Below are positions 43,404 to 54,738 of a stretch of 64,000 bases of DNA, in pieces (within the stretch, counting starts at the first letter, position 1; every line of letters begins with the position of its first letter). The position numbers were made by a program, and so were the translations under genes. The notes under the pieces are model-generated. The model did no database searches, was not told where the DNA came from, and saw only the letters and a list, made by a program, of their open reading frames with translations. The DNA lies in NCBI RefSeq assembly GCF_003171515.1, contig NC_089391.1, positions 2,666,001 through 2,730,000 on the forward strand, read 5' to 3'. The stretch comes from Pyrenophora tritici-repentis (taxonomy: Eukaryota; Ascomycota; Dothideomycetes; Pleosporales; Pleosporaceae).

Positions 43404-44751
43404 ATGAGATCTCACACACTGCTCGCACTGGTTGTGTGCCTCTTCGTGGCATTTGCTGCCGCCTGGACAAAAGAGGGTGGGTAACTTTCCAATCAATTCC
43501 ATCTCATGTCCATCTCCAATTGCCATATGAGGCCACATATGCTCCCATATACATTCGCATCCAGCTCAACTTCCCTCTGACCACTTACTCCAGACCACGA
43601 AATATTCCGTATCCGTGACGAAGTCGCCAAAGCAGAGGGCAAGAATGTCACTTTCTACGACCTACTCGGCGTCAAGCCCGGCGCGTCGCAAGATCAATTG
43701 ACAAAGGCTTACCGCAAGAAGTCGCGCGAGCTTCACCCCGACAAGGCCCGCCAGGCGTACATTAACAACTATGCGAAGAACCAAAAGAAGGCGGGAGGCA
43801 AGAAGCAGCCATCCAACAGGGAGATTGAAGCGCACGTCAAGAAGGTCACGGCCGCCTACCAGCGACTCTCCGTCGTAGCCACTATGCTCAAGGGCGCCGA
43901 ACGCGAGCGTTACGACCACTTCCTAAGGAACGGCTTCCCTGCGTGGAGGGGCTCTGGCTACTACTATGAGCGTTTCCGCCCTGGCCTCGGTTCCGTCATC
44001 TTTGGACTACTTGTCGTCTTGGGTGGAGGGTTTCACTACTTTGCTCTCCTGATGGGATGGAAGCGTAGAAGGGAGTTTGCTGAGAGATACATTCGCCAGG
44101 CCCGCAAGACTGCTTGGGGTGACGAGAGCGGTCTACAGGGGATCCCAGGTGTAGACGCTGTCCCTGTCCCTCCCAACGTCGAACAGGTCGAAGAATCTCC
44201 TGAAGATACTCCTGATGAGGCAATCCCCAGAAACCGTCGCGAAAGGCGCGCCATGGAGAAGGATGCTCGCAAGCCCAAGAAGGTACAGGCTGTGAAGAAA
44301 GCACGCACGGATGGTATCAGCGCTCCTGTCGAGGCAGAGGTCATTTCCGGTCCCCAAGGAGCCAAGAGGCGCATCGTCGCTGAGAACGGTAAAGTCCTGG
44401 TCGTCGACTCTGTTGGTAATGTCTTTTTGGAACACGAGAACGAGGACGGACAGAAGGGCGAGTACCTGATTGACGTAAGACTTACATTACCATGAAAATG
44501 AATATAGCTAACAGTAACAGCCCGATGAAGAACCCAAGCCCACCATCTTCGATACTCTTCTGTTCAAGCTGCCAAAGTTTGCCTACAACCAGTCGGTCGG
44601 ACGCGTCCTCGGCAAGAAGGAGCTGCTCAATGAGCCTCTCCTGGATTCGTCCAACCTTCCCGAAGGTGAAGCTGCCATCCAGAATGCTACTGCAGCCAAC
44701 CTCAACGGCGAAGCCAGGAAACGCAAAGCCATTGTCCGCAAGGCGAGGTAA
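43404..44751 (+). CDS. ERJ5: Erj5-type ER-membrane J-domain protein (394 aa, three exons)
   Basis: ER-resident Hsp40 expected to recruit the lumenal Hsp70 (Kar2/BiP) for folding. Exons 43404-43476, 43594-44474 and 44521-44751. Signal peptide at 1-20 (LLALVVCLFVAFAAAW). The J domain begins near TFYDLLGVKPGAS with RKKSRELHPDKARQ, and has an unusually long Lys-rich insertion before AAYQRLSVV and ERERYDHFL, as in yeast Erj5. One transmembrane segment follows (GLGSVIFGLLVVLGGGFHYFALLMGW), then a basic cytosolic tail with conserved IFDTLLFKLPKFAYNQSVGR. The topology fits a type I membrane protein with a lumenal J domain. Confidence 0.92.
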
Positions 44752-45240
44752 TGACACCATGACTCTTCATCTCTGGGCAGACAGGCTGGCCACTTTGCGC
44801 CTAAGGTAGATAAAAAGCGACCTGGGCTATTGCATATGCATGTACAATTACAACATAGATGGGGAAAAGCGGGGGTGAAGCATAGGAGTTGGTGTTTTAG
44901 CACTACATGTACCAGTTATCTTCTGGTCTAAAAATTGGTTCTTACTCCTTACATGATCGCAGTGAAACAAAACGAGTTGATGTGAATATCCAATTCGTTA
45001 TATCTAACGTATTCGAGGCTCTCTGCTACAAATTCTTCATCCCGGAGAAAGCAGGCCTATATTTCCCCACACCCAGGTAGTCTATTCAACTAGGATGAAA
45101 GAAAGAAGAGGAAAGGTCTATGAAAGAGGACGAAGACGCCCTCTTTATGCAAATGCAACACAACCACGCGCCTCAATGCCAAACACGCTGCAACGCTCCA
45201 AACAAAAGAGAAAGAATGAGGGAAATAGACAAGAAAATGT
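44752..45240. other. Convergent intergenic region between ERJ5 and IZH3
   Basis: 3' flanks only; nothing else seen. Confidence 0.5.
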
Positions 45241-46821
45241 CTAGTACACCGAACAGCTTGTCTGGGCCCTGGCGAGCGCCTGTGTGAACATGGTCTGCAT
45301 AGCCATGTAATGGAAGATGATACCCCCCAGCACAGCCACATGCCAAATGTTGTGGGAGCAGCCGATATAGTCGAAGAAGCCCGGGAAGAAGCGCTCAGGC
45401 GTCTTACTTGCATATAGACACGCGCCTGTGACGTAGACGAGAAGGCTCTTGGTAACAGGTGCGTAAAAGTACTGAGCCCACTCAACACCGCGTGTGTACG
45501 CGAGCTGGCCAAAGGGAAGGAAGCCTGTTAGGGCGAGAGAGCAATAAAAGACGACGCGGAGCCAGGCCATGTCGGCGCGGTTGAAGGTAGGGTGCCAGGG
45601 AAGGATGACGCCGCCGATGCCGAGGAGTGCTGTTATACACATGTATGACCAGCGGGAAACGGGTTCACAGTAGAAAGCAGCGTATTCCGTAGTCATGATG
45701 GAGGCGGCGACGAGAAGGGATATGCCAGTGTAGTCCACACAAGCAAAGCGTTCGAGAAGCGTTTGGTGCGAGATGCTGTTCATCGTGTGCCAGATGGTCG
45801 AGCAAGCCAGGCACTTGCATGCGGCGAAGAAGAAGACGGCGGCTATAAATATATCGGCCTTTGTTGACATGCTAAAGTTCGTGCTGGACGGGTAGAAGTA
45901 AAATGCGATAGCGAGGACCATGATAAAACCCAGAAGGTGAGTCCAGATGTTGATGAGCTCGTTGTGTAGGCCGAAGATGGAGCGTACACACGCCCACTTT
46001 CCTTCTTTGAAACGGTAGCCTTTGAGGATGTGTGGGTTGACTCGCCATGGCTCCGGTAGGTCTTCGTAGTGAATCAAGCCATGCGCCTTGGCTCGTGCCA
46101 GTGCTCGTTGTACAGCATGCTCGACTCTAATCTCAATGGTCTCTCGCGCGCGTCGTGCCTTGTCTAGACCGCCGTCTACTACACCCTTTGCAATCTCTAT
46201 GCCCTCGTCCATCTTCCTCAACCCTCCTTCGTAGACTTCTTGCGCATAAGACCCAATTGATCCGTCTCTTAAAGCGAATGCGCGGGTCTCAAACTCGGTC
46301 AGGTAGGAGTCCATAAGCACTATTCCTTCAAGGACCTTCTCTCCCAGTGTCTCTTTCTTCTCCATGGCGTCTGTGTACCGTCCCTCCAATGTCTCGACGA
46401 AAACAGATGCTTGCCGCCGTCCGGCTTCGATTGCGCCATCAGATATCTTGGAGCATGATTCACGGACAGCAAGGAGCGTGTTGTATGCGTATTCGACGCC
46501 TGCGTCGTACTTGAGGTGGCCGTAGTCTTCGAGTAGATCAAGTCGGCAATTGAGTTCAGCCAAGAAGTTCCGGAGCTGTAATACAGAGTTAGTGCTTTTT
46601 CCCATGGACATGTACGCGCTGTTGCATACCAAGACTTGAAAGTTTTCAGCCTCCTGCATGCAGGGGCGTGTGTGCCATGAGTGGCGTCGTTGACGTTGTG
46701 CAGGATGTTGCGAGGCGAAGGTGCCGTAGCCGCGGTACGTGGGCTGAATGGGTTCTTCCTGAGAAGCCATGACTGCAGTACTGACGGCAACGCTCGACTT
46801 GGAACGCGGCATGAGGGGCAT
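45241..46821 (-). CDS. IZH3: Izh3-type PAQR/haemolysin-III family seven-pass membrane protein (508 aa, two exons)
   Basis: PAQR proteins are relatives of adiponectin and progestin receptors; yeast Izh proteins affect zinc and sterol homeostasis. Exons 46821-46630 and 46575-45241. The first 230 residues are a soluble, largely helical N-terminal extension characteristic of Izh3. PAQR motifs follow: SIFGLHNELINIWTHLLGF (H and E near the first helix), STIWHTMNS and the C-terminal CSHNIWHVAVLGGIIFHY with the predicted metal-binding histidines. Seven hydrophobic helices are visible. The 54-bp intron has no stop and is a multiple of three, so the unspliced frame is open. M18 (position 46770) is an alternative start. 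Confidence 0.92.
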   Translation of the reverse strand: MPLMPRSKSSVAVSTAVMASQEEPIQPTYRGYGTFASQHPAQRQRRHSWHTRPCMQEAENFQVLVCNSAYMSMGKSTNSVLQLRNFLAELNCRLDLLEDYGHLKYDAGVEYAYNTLLAVRESCSKISDGAIEAGRRQASVFVETLEGRYTDAMEKKETLGEKVLEGIVLMDSYLTEFETRAFALRDGSIGSYAQEVYEGGLRKMDEGIEIAKGVVDGGLDKARRARETIEIRVEHAVQRALARAKAHGLIHYEDLPEPWRVNPHILKGYRFKEGKWACVRSIFGLHNELINIWTHLLGFIMVLAIAFYFYPSSTNFSMSTKADIFIAAVFFFAACKCLACSTIWHTMNSISHQTLLERFACVDYTGISLLVAASIMTTEYAAFYCEPVSRWSYMCITALLGIGGVILPWHPTFNRADMAWLRVVFYCSLALTGFLPFGQLAYTRGVEWAQYFYAPVTKSLLVYVTGACLYASKTPERFFPGFFDYIGCSHNIWHVAVLGGIIFHYMAMQTMFTQALARAQTSCSVY

Positions 46822-47874
46822 CGGTATATATGTTTGGCGCAGGGCTGCGCGGGGCTGTTCGAGGCGTGGCGATCTTTCTGGTCAGGACTAGTCGACAACG
46901 GACGCAAACTACGAGGGGGTTGTAACGCGCGAAGGTGTCAGGCGATTGGCAGGTTTGCGCATGTGCACAGTGAGGGTGTCTGGCTGGATGACCTCTCTTC
47001 TTGAGGCGTGTTGGGAAGTTGATTTGTGAGAATGTGGGTCTTTTCCTCCGCCTATCGGGGCAAACCAAACACAGGCGTGGTTTCCGAAAACGTCGTGGAT
47101 TGGACAGTGCGGTACTGATGCGGCGGATATCTACTGTACAATCGAGAGTAGGGAGTTTAGTATTGCGGGAGCGAGGAGCGATACAAGTAATCACGGGGCT
47201 AGGGGCGGTAGGGCATGGGGCGTGGGCGTGACTTGGGCGTGAAGTCTGCACAATGATTGTTGGCGCCGTCATGGGGCTGTTGCGGCAAATTCACGGCTCC
47301 GGTCCCTTACAGGTGTAGGACCCCAGACCCTTATTTTTGCGGCTCTTTATAGCTGTAGGTAAGGCTGAGACTGGCTTCCTCGCCGAACGGTGGGAGTTCG
47401 GGATTATAAGTACCTCGCCGTTCCTGGAGCCACAAACACACAGCCCCGTCTTTGTCGCAACACGTAGACATGTTCCAGATGAAAACTCGTCCATGTCTGT
47501 CCGGCTAGAACGGACGTGCCGCTTCCCGTCGCCGGTTCAAGCAGGTGCGTTGATTTGTGGCTGAAGGAACTGGGCATCCTCGGTATGCAGCCACACGTGG
47601 CTAGTCTTGTGACGCCATATGCCGCAATTTCCGGAATGGACAAATTCGAGTCGTGTAGTTGCAGCAATCTTGAATGTCAAGTGCTGACTGTATGCGTTTT
47701 ATTGGATTCATTTTGAAATGTACTTTCACCCGATTCGTTTGTGCAAGAGTTTGCACGTGTTAGTGGCAGGGTCCCGCCTTGCGGCAATTGCAACCCAACG
47801 CTCGTCATCTTGAAATTTCTTGCGACCTGTGAACCTGTGAAAACCGTGACACATACGACAACCAATCTTTCAAC
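46822..47874. other. Divergent promoter region between IZH3 and MRI1
   Basis: About 1.05 kb. Open frames on both strands lack recognised motifs and are not called. Confidence 0.45.
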
Positions 47875-49098
47875 ATGGTGCTCCAGGCGATCAAGTACTC
47901 GCGAGGCCAGCTCGAAATCCTCGACCAACTAAAGTTGCCGCACGCTGAAGAATATGATCACATCTACTCTAGCACTGATGCATGGCATGCCATCAAGGAG
48001 ATGCGGACGCGAGGAGCACCAGCCATCGCCATTGTTGCTGCACTCGCTCTGGCAGTCGAGTTGAGTAACATGAAGCTCCCCTCTGTAGCGGAAGAAGTCA
48101 AGGTCTTCATCACAGAAAAGCTAGACTATCTAGTGACCAGCCGACCGACGGCCGTCAATCTTGCCGATGCAGCAGGCAAACTTCAGAGAATCACAGAAAG
48201 TGCCGCCGCTTCGGAAGGTGCCGACGGCGACAGTGTGCGAGAAGCGTATGTGAGTGCTGCAGAGAAGATGCTAGTCGACGATGTGAGCGACAACGAGAGC
48301 ATCGGAAAGCACGGCGCCGAGTGGATCATGAAGAACACCGAGGCAGGAAAGAAAGGGCCTGTGAGCATGATGACACATTGCAACACTGGGTATGTACAGT
48401 TGTGATTCAACAAGCCGGATCGCTAATCCCTCAGGTCTCTGGCGACTGCAGGATATGGTACAGCGCTTGGTGTCATACGGTCACTGCACTCTGCCGGTTC
48501 ACTGAAGCATGCCTTTTGCTCTGAAACACGTCCATACAACCAAGGCTCGCGACTAACAGCCTTTGAGTTGGTTCATGACAAGATACCAGCAACTCTCATA
48601 ACCGATTCCATGGCTGCAGCTTTGCTTCGACTACGGGGCGAGAGCGAGAACATTGCCGGTATTGTCGTTGGTGCCGACCGCGTAGCAGCAAACGGTGACA
48701 CAGCAAACAAGATTGGAACATACTCCTTGGCTATCCTTGCTAAGCATCACGGCGTCAAGTTCCTTGTAGCAGCACCCAGGACGACAATTGATCTAAAGAC
48801 CAAGTCAGGTGCAGATATCGTTATCGAAGAGCGATCTGGAAAGGAGGTAACGCTCGTAAAAGGACCCAGGCACGACGGGGTCACGCTCGACCTGGGCGTC
48901 ATCGAGACGATCAGTATTGCGGCGAACGGTATCGGAGTTTGGAACCCTGCTTTCGACGTCACGCCTGCGGAACTCATTGATGGCATCATCACCGAAGTGG
49001 GTGTAGTTGAAAAAGACAGCAATGGAGTATTCCATTTGGATACCGTCTTCAAGGCGGAAGGTTCGGAAGTAAAGCCGTCAACCATTGGTGGTCTATGA
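47875..49098 (+). CDS. MRI1: Methylthioribose-1-phosphate isomerase Mri1 (392 aa, two exons)
   Basis: Converts 5-methylthioribose-1-phosphate to methylthioribulose-1-phosphate in methionine salvage; belongs to the eIF2B-related fold. Exons 47875-48389 and 48435-49098 with a 45-bp GT-AG intron. Family motifs: [18 protein letters not shown] near the start, catalytic C169 in [37 protein letters not shown], and catalytic D253 in [20 protein letters not shown]. The C-terminal [15 protein letters not shown] is typical. Length is as expected for fungi. Confidence 0.96.
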
Positions 49099-49350
49099 GA
49101 AGAATGCCTTATCCATGTACTCCGAGTCACCGGTACATGTCGGATATGCCACCCATAATCAATAGTTTTTTCGAGGCGCAGCCCATGGGAAACAGACACG
49201 TAACATGCTCATGTCCTGCGTTGTCCACCCAACGATTTACTGACATCGGAGTTGTGATTCGTGAACTTATGTGGAGCCTGTAACTATGTAGCTGGTCCAG
49301 CATGAGCGTTCATTTAAGACAGTTATGCTCATTATATGGCTGAACAGGCC

Positions 49351-49639
49351 TCATGACGAGTCCTTCGCGTCGCTTCCTGAAGACTTGTCCGTCTCTGCCG
49401 GCATATTTTGCAGCTCCTCTTCGGCTTTCTGCGCCTGGGCAAGAAGGGCTTCAATCTTCTTTTCAATCGAATCCAGATGGTTTTCCAGAGCAGCTGCCGT
49501 CTGTTCGCCTCGCTGCAGTTCCTGGAACGCCTTTCGCAGCTGTCAGTCTAGGCAGAACATGGCCCGCTGCGAAACCTACCTGGGCGAGGTCGTTTCCCGA
49601 AGGCGACGCAGCGCTTGTTCCGTTTTGCTCGTTGGACAT
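49351..49639 (-). CDS. Small coiled-coil protein (82 aa, two exons)
   Basis: Exons 49639-49580 and 49539-49351, joined by a short 40-bp GT-AG intron. The product begins MSNEQNGTSAASPSGNDLAQ, continues in one amphipathic helix (LRKAFQELQRGEQTAAALEN then HLDSIEKKIEALLAQAQKAE) with heptad spacing, and ends in an acidic/Ser tail. It resembles the small helical subunits of larger complexes in general design, but I do not recognise the family. It shares a 255-bp divergent promoter with PAN1. It is too short and too split to appear as one open frame. Confidence 0.65.
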
Positions 49640-49894
49640 TGTGTAATGGTGTGACGAGTCGTGGTGGTTGGTGCCTAAGGGACGAGCGCGATCATCTCGA
49701 AGATGACGACTGAACCTCTCACTAGCGCGAACTCTCACCCCGGCCTTCGGGACCTGTAACAGCCACAAGCTTGCTGCCGGCCTCGCCATCCCTCCTTCCA
49801 TTACCACTCGTGCGCGCTTCGTATATAGCTCTAATTTCTTGTCCACATGCGCACATCTCCAAACCTCTAGCCGACCCGCGACAACCCGCCCGCC
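49640..49894. promoter_or_regulatory. Bidirectional promoter between the 82-aa gene and PAN1
   Basis: Only 255 bp separate the two start codons, so both genes must share this promoter region. No specific factor site was identified. Confidence 0.55.
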
Positions 49895-52800
49895 ATGTTC
49901 TCTGGGTCCAACTCGTACTTAGGGGGCGGCAACAGTGCCCGACCTGGGCAGCCCCAGTATGGACAGCAACAACAACAGCAGCAGTTCCAACAGCCCGGAG
50001 GCTTCCAGGGTGGATTGGCTCCTCAACCGACTGGTTTCGGAGGAGGTCCAATGCAGCCAATGCAGCAACAGTTCACTGGCTTCCCGGGCCAGCCGCAGGG
50101 CTTTGGACAGCAGCCGCAACCTCAGCAGCCGCAGTTCACAGGCTACCCAGGGCAGCAGGGCCAACAATTTCAACAGCAGCAGGCTCCACAGCAGATGCCC
50201 TTTCAGACGGGTGCGCCACCGCAACAACAGCAGCAACAGGCTCCAGCTCAACCTCAACGGCCGCAGCCAACGGGCATGACTTCGGCGCAGATGGCTGATT
50301 CGTTTCGCGGCAACTCTGCTTCATCGGTTCCACCACCTGTTCCCGCGAAGACGACCAAGATCCCGAACATTAGGCTCTCGTTCATCACGGCGCAAGACCA
50401 GGCCAAGTTCGAGCAGCTGTTCAAGACAGCCGTGGGAACCTCACACGCTTTGTCGGGAGACCAAGCGCGGGATCTGTTGATGCGATCCAAGTTGTCTGGA
50501 GACGATCTGTCTCACATTTGGTAGGTATAACACAGCGTACAACCAACCCACGTCTAACAAACCTAGGACGCTTTCAGACACGACCAAGTCCGGCCAGCTT
50601 CTCTTCCCCGAATTCGCGCTTGCCATGTACCTGTGCAACATCAAGCTGACCGGAAAGGATCTACCCAACTCTTTGCCCGAAAGAGTCAAGAACGAGGTTT
50701 CCAGCATGGTCGACATCATCTCGTTCGGTATCAGCGAAGAGTCCTCGAAACGCCCCACGCCGTCTAGCAATGCGCCCAAGTTCAACGAGGTCCCCACGAT
50801 TCAGCAGCCGCAGCCGCAGGCTACAAACAGCCAGCTACTGACCACTTTGGTCTCACAACCGACTGGATTCGGGCAACAACCAATGGGCATGCAGCCGCAA
50901 CCTACAGGCTTTGGGCAACAACCGACAGGAATGCAGCCCCAGCCTACTGGCTTCGGTCAGTCCCCAGGCGGCTACAATGGACCACGTCCGCCGATGCCTC
51001 CAATGCCCACTGGGTTCGGCTCAAACCTGGCGCCCAACCAGACGGGTATGGCTCCGTTGAATGCGCAGCCCACAGGTATGCCTGGCCAATGGGGCCTTGC
51101 AAACACTCCAGCCACTGGACTGCCAAACATCGAAGCTCTGGCGCAAAGGATGATGCCTCAAACTGGCCGTGAAGGTGGCACTCACACCACTGCTGGGTTG
51201 ACGGGTAATGCAACTATCCCCTGGGCTATTACAAAGGGCGAGAAGAAACTGTATGATGATACTTTTAGGGCTTGGGACGGTATGGGAAAAGGCTACATTA
51301 GCGGTGCGCAAGCTCTTGAGATCTTCGGCCAAAGTGGACTACCCAAGCCAGACCTCGAGCGCGTTTGGACTCTTGCCGATTCTGCTGACCGAGGCCGTCT
51401 CGACCTGGACCAGTTTGCGGTAGCCATGCATTTGATCTATCGCAAGCTCAACGGCTACCCCATCCCTGCTCGTCTACCCCCTGAGTTGGTGCCACCCTCA
51501 ACACGCAACATCAATGACTCTATCGGTGCAATGAAGAACCTCCTTCGCGGAGACGCCGAAGACAGGAAGAACTCGGGTGCTTTCCTTCAGCCACAACGTA
51601 CTGGCGTTAGCTACCTGAAGTCACACTCCTTCCGTGCCGCAAGTCCACAAGCTGGTGGACGCAAAGATGCAACTGTTTTCCGTAATAATGATGACAATGT
51701 AGGATACAAGTCTAGTGCAAGACATCGACTTGGTGGCGGTGGTCGCTCGCCTTCACCAGCACAGCCTGGTTCTCCTGCTTCAGATCGATCAGACGAGATG
51801 TCTCTCGATCAGCTCCGAAAGTCTGTGAAGGAGAAGCAGATTCTTTTGGATGCCATGGATTCCCGAGATGAGAATGCGGCAGATGAGGATGATGCACTCG
51901 ACCGCCGTGACCGTCGCGAAGCTGAGGATCTCTACCGCCGTATTCGCAGGATACAGGAAGACATCGACGCTCATCCCAAGGGCGCAATGAGGTCTTCTGA
52001 TTCAGACGCAGAACGTCGTGCCCTCAAGCGCCAGCTTCAGAATCTCACCGACCGCTTGCCTGAACTTGCCTCCAATGTGCGCAGAACAGAGCGTGAAATT
52101 GCAGATGCCCAGCTAGAGCTTTTCAGACTCAGAGATGCCAAAGCGCATCCTGGATCCGCATCGACCATTGTCGGTACTGGTCCTGGCGGTGCTGTAACAG
52201 AATCAGATCGTCTGAAAGCTCGTGCTAAGGCTATGATGCAAGCTCGATCTGCCGCATTGACTGGAAGACCTGCTCCTGCCAGCGATGACACTGGTGCTGC
52301 AACAGAACGCCTAGAAAAGGAGAATTCACGTATCCGAGCTGAGAGAGAAAACAACGAGCGCATGATCCGTGACGTTGAGGATAGTGTTAACGAGTACACC
52401 AAAGGCCTCGAATCGAGTCTCAAGGAAGGCGGTCATGATAACACAAGTGAGCACGAGCGACGCAGGTGGGAGGAGGCTCTTGGTGTGGAGGACGAAGTTA
52501 AGGATTTCATCTTTGATCTCCAGCGCAGCAGCCGAGCTTCACGCATCCGCAAAGAAGAGTAAGTATCACGTGTTCATTATGCAGTACACTTGCTCACATA
52601 AGACAGTCACTCGCGCGACAACTATAGATCATCATCTGTTCGCTCAGAAGACAACCGGCCTTCCACAGCAAATCGGTATGATAGCCCCGCTGCTCGCGTG
52701 GAGCCTCCTGTTCGTGCAGCAAGTGCCGCTCCCAGCGGCTCTGCATACAAGACTCCAGAAGAACGTGCGGCTTTCATCAAGCAGCAGGCTGAGCAACGCA

Positions 52801-54275
52801 TGGCTGAGCGTCTGGCTGCGTTGGGCATCAAGGCTCCAGTAAAAGCTGGTGAAACAGCGCAACAACGCGCTGATCGTGAGAGGAAGGAACGCGAGGAGAA
52901 GTTACGGCAGGCCGACGAAGAGGATGCACGCCGCGAGGAGGAGCGCCAAAGACGTCTTGAAGACGAGTCCCCTGCGCCACCTGCTCCAATCAAGAGCAGT
53001 GGCAAGAAGCCAGCACCGCCCCCACCAGTTTCACGCAAAAACAAGAATGACCAAGCGGAAGCAGAATCGAAGAAGGCTGAGAACGATATGGCCGAGAGAG
53101 CTCTCCGTGAGCAACAAGAGGCCCAAGAAGCAGAGACGAGGCGCATGGAGTATGTATACACCTATTCTAGTACTGTGCGTTCACTAACAATTACTAGGGA
53201 AGAAGAGCGCAGACAAGAAGGTGAACTGGCCCAAGAAAGGGAAGCCGCTCAGGCTAGACTTCGTGCTCTTGAACAGCAAGTTCAGCAAGGCAAGATGAAG
53301 AAGGCCGAGGAAAAGAAGCGTCGGGAAGCTGCTTCCAAGGACGCCAAGGAGAAAGAGTCTCGATTGGCCGCACAGCGTGCTGAGATCGAAGCCGCTCGTG
53401 AGCGTGAACGCCAGCTACAAATGCAGCTTGAGGCGCTCGATGATGATGAATCCTCCGATGATGACGGCCCGCAGAACATTACGCCTCAAGACAATACACC
53501 GATCGCTAGTCAAGAGTTGCCGCGCGATACAGCGCCACCACCAGCACTGCCAATGCCGCAAACGAATCACAACACGCCACCATCCTCCATCGCTAGCCCG
53601 CCGGCATCCTCGGTGACTAGTCCCCACCCTGGGCTCGGTGACACTGAGACCAAGAATCCGTTCCTGAAGAAAATGGCCATGTCGAACCAGGAGAACAACA
53701 CAGTTTCGACCCCGCCGCCTCCTCCTAGCAATACCAGTGAAGTATCTACGAACCCATTCCACCGCCTGACGCAGGAAAATGCCAATAAGGCTTCCATTCC
53801 CACGTTCAACGAACCATCTGGTCCCTCGGCACGCAGATTAGGAAGACAGGACGATGATGACTGGTCTGTCGTTGATTCGGACGACTCGTCATCTGACGAC
53901 GACGAAGCGCCTACTCAAGGTGGAGCTAAGCAGCTAGCATCCATGCTCTTCGGAACCATGGCGCCGCCACGCCCCTTGTCATCAATGGACAACAAGAGCC
54001 CCCGTGCTGAAAGTCCAGCTGTAGCATCGCCTCCCACAGGCATTCCTCCTCCACCGCCAATACCCTCAGGCTCTGCCCCTCCACCTCCACCTGGTCCACC
54101 ACCTCCCCCAGGCGGCAGTGCTCCGCCACCACCGCCCATGCTCGGCATGAAGGCTCCGGGTGGACTACCCAACCGAGGAGCATTGCTTGGTGAGATCACT
54201 GCCGGAAAGGGTTTGAGGAAGGTCGAGACCAAAGATAGGAGTACGGCTTCTACTGCAGGTAGGGTTTTGGGTTAG
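49895..54275 (+). CDS. PAN1: Pan1, actin cytoskeleton-regulatory endocytic scaffold (1412 aa, four exons)
   Basis: Scaffold of the Pan1-End3-Sla1 endocytic coat and activator of Arp2/3. Exons 49895-50520, 50567-52558, 52607-53149 and 53198-54275. The Gln-rich N-terminus has QPTGF repeats. EH domain 1 lies around 165-260 ([17 protein letters not shown]...[11 protein letters not shown]). A second QPTGFGQQP repeat block precedes EH domain 2 ([20 protein letters not shown]...[18 protein letters not shown]). A long coiled coil follows, then a KEREEKL/ERQRRLE-type charged helix, acidic patches ([12 protein letters not shown]), a polyproline block and a C-terminal WH2-like actin-binding segment ([18 protein letters not shown]). 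The third intron (48 bp) is in frame without a stop. Length matches other filamentous-fungal Pan1 proteins. Confidence 0.96.
50856..50962 (+). repeat. 42-bp coding tandem repeat in PAN1
   Basis: Two full copies and one partial copy encode the 14-residue unit [14 protein letters not shown] (50856-50897, 50898-50939, 50940 onward). Synonymous differences between copies show they are not brand new. Confidence 0.8.
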
Positions 54276-54738
54276 GTTTGTTCGAGTATGGGAAACTGTA
54301 ATATAGTTAGTTTTGGTTGTTTTTAGACTGATTCGAAGAGTGCGTTTCTGCTGTTCATTGAGTTTACTCTCCCCCGTTTACGTTTGCTTCCTGCACAAGG
54401 TGCTGTTGCCGGTTTGTGTTCTATATTTATTGCTGATAGCAGGAAGGGCTCACCAAGAGCTGTAATAGTCCATAGAGCATCAGAGAAGCTGACCAATGTG
54501 CACATATGTTGATCTGTGTTTATTGGCATGTTTACTTGCTATCCTATGTTTATGTTCTCTTACTATAATACACGCATGTCTCTTATCCCATGTTTCATAT
54601 CTGAGTATGCATGCATAGCTTTACTCTACGTCCTTAGCAAGATATACATATATTCCTTCGCTCTCAATGACCTTCCTAGTCGTTGGCCACAACTTCTTAG
54701 AAACACAACGCTTCGCCAATCTCATTCAACATCTCTTC
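54276..54738. other. Convergent intergenic region between PAN1 and the prolyl hydroxylase gene
   Basis: 3' flanks of both genes; nothing else seen. Confidence 0.5.
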
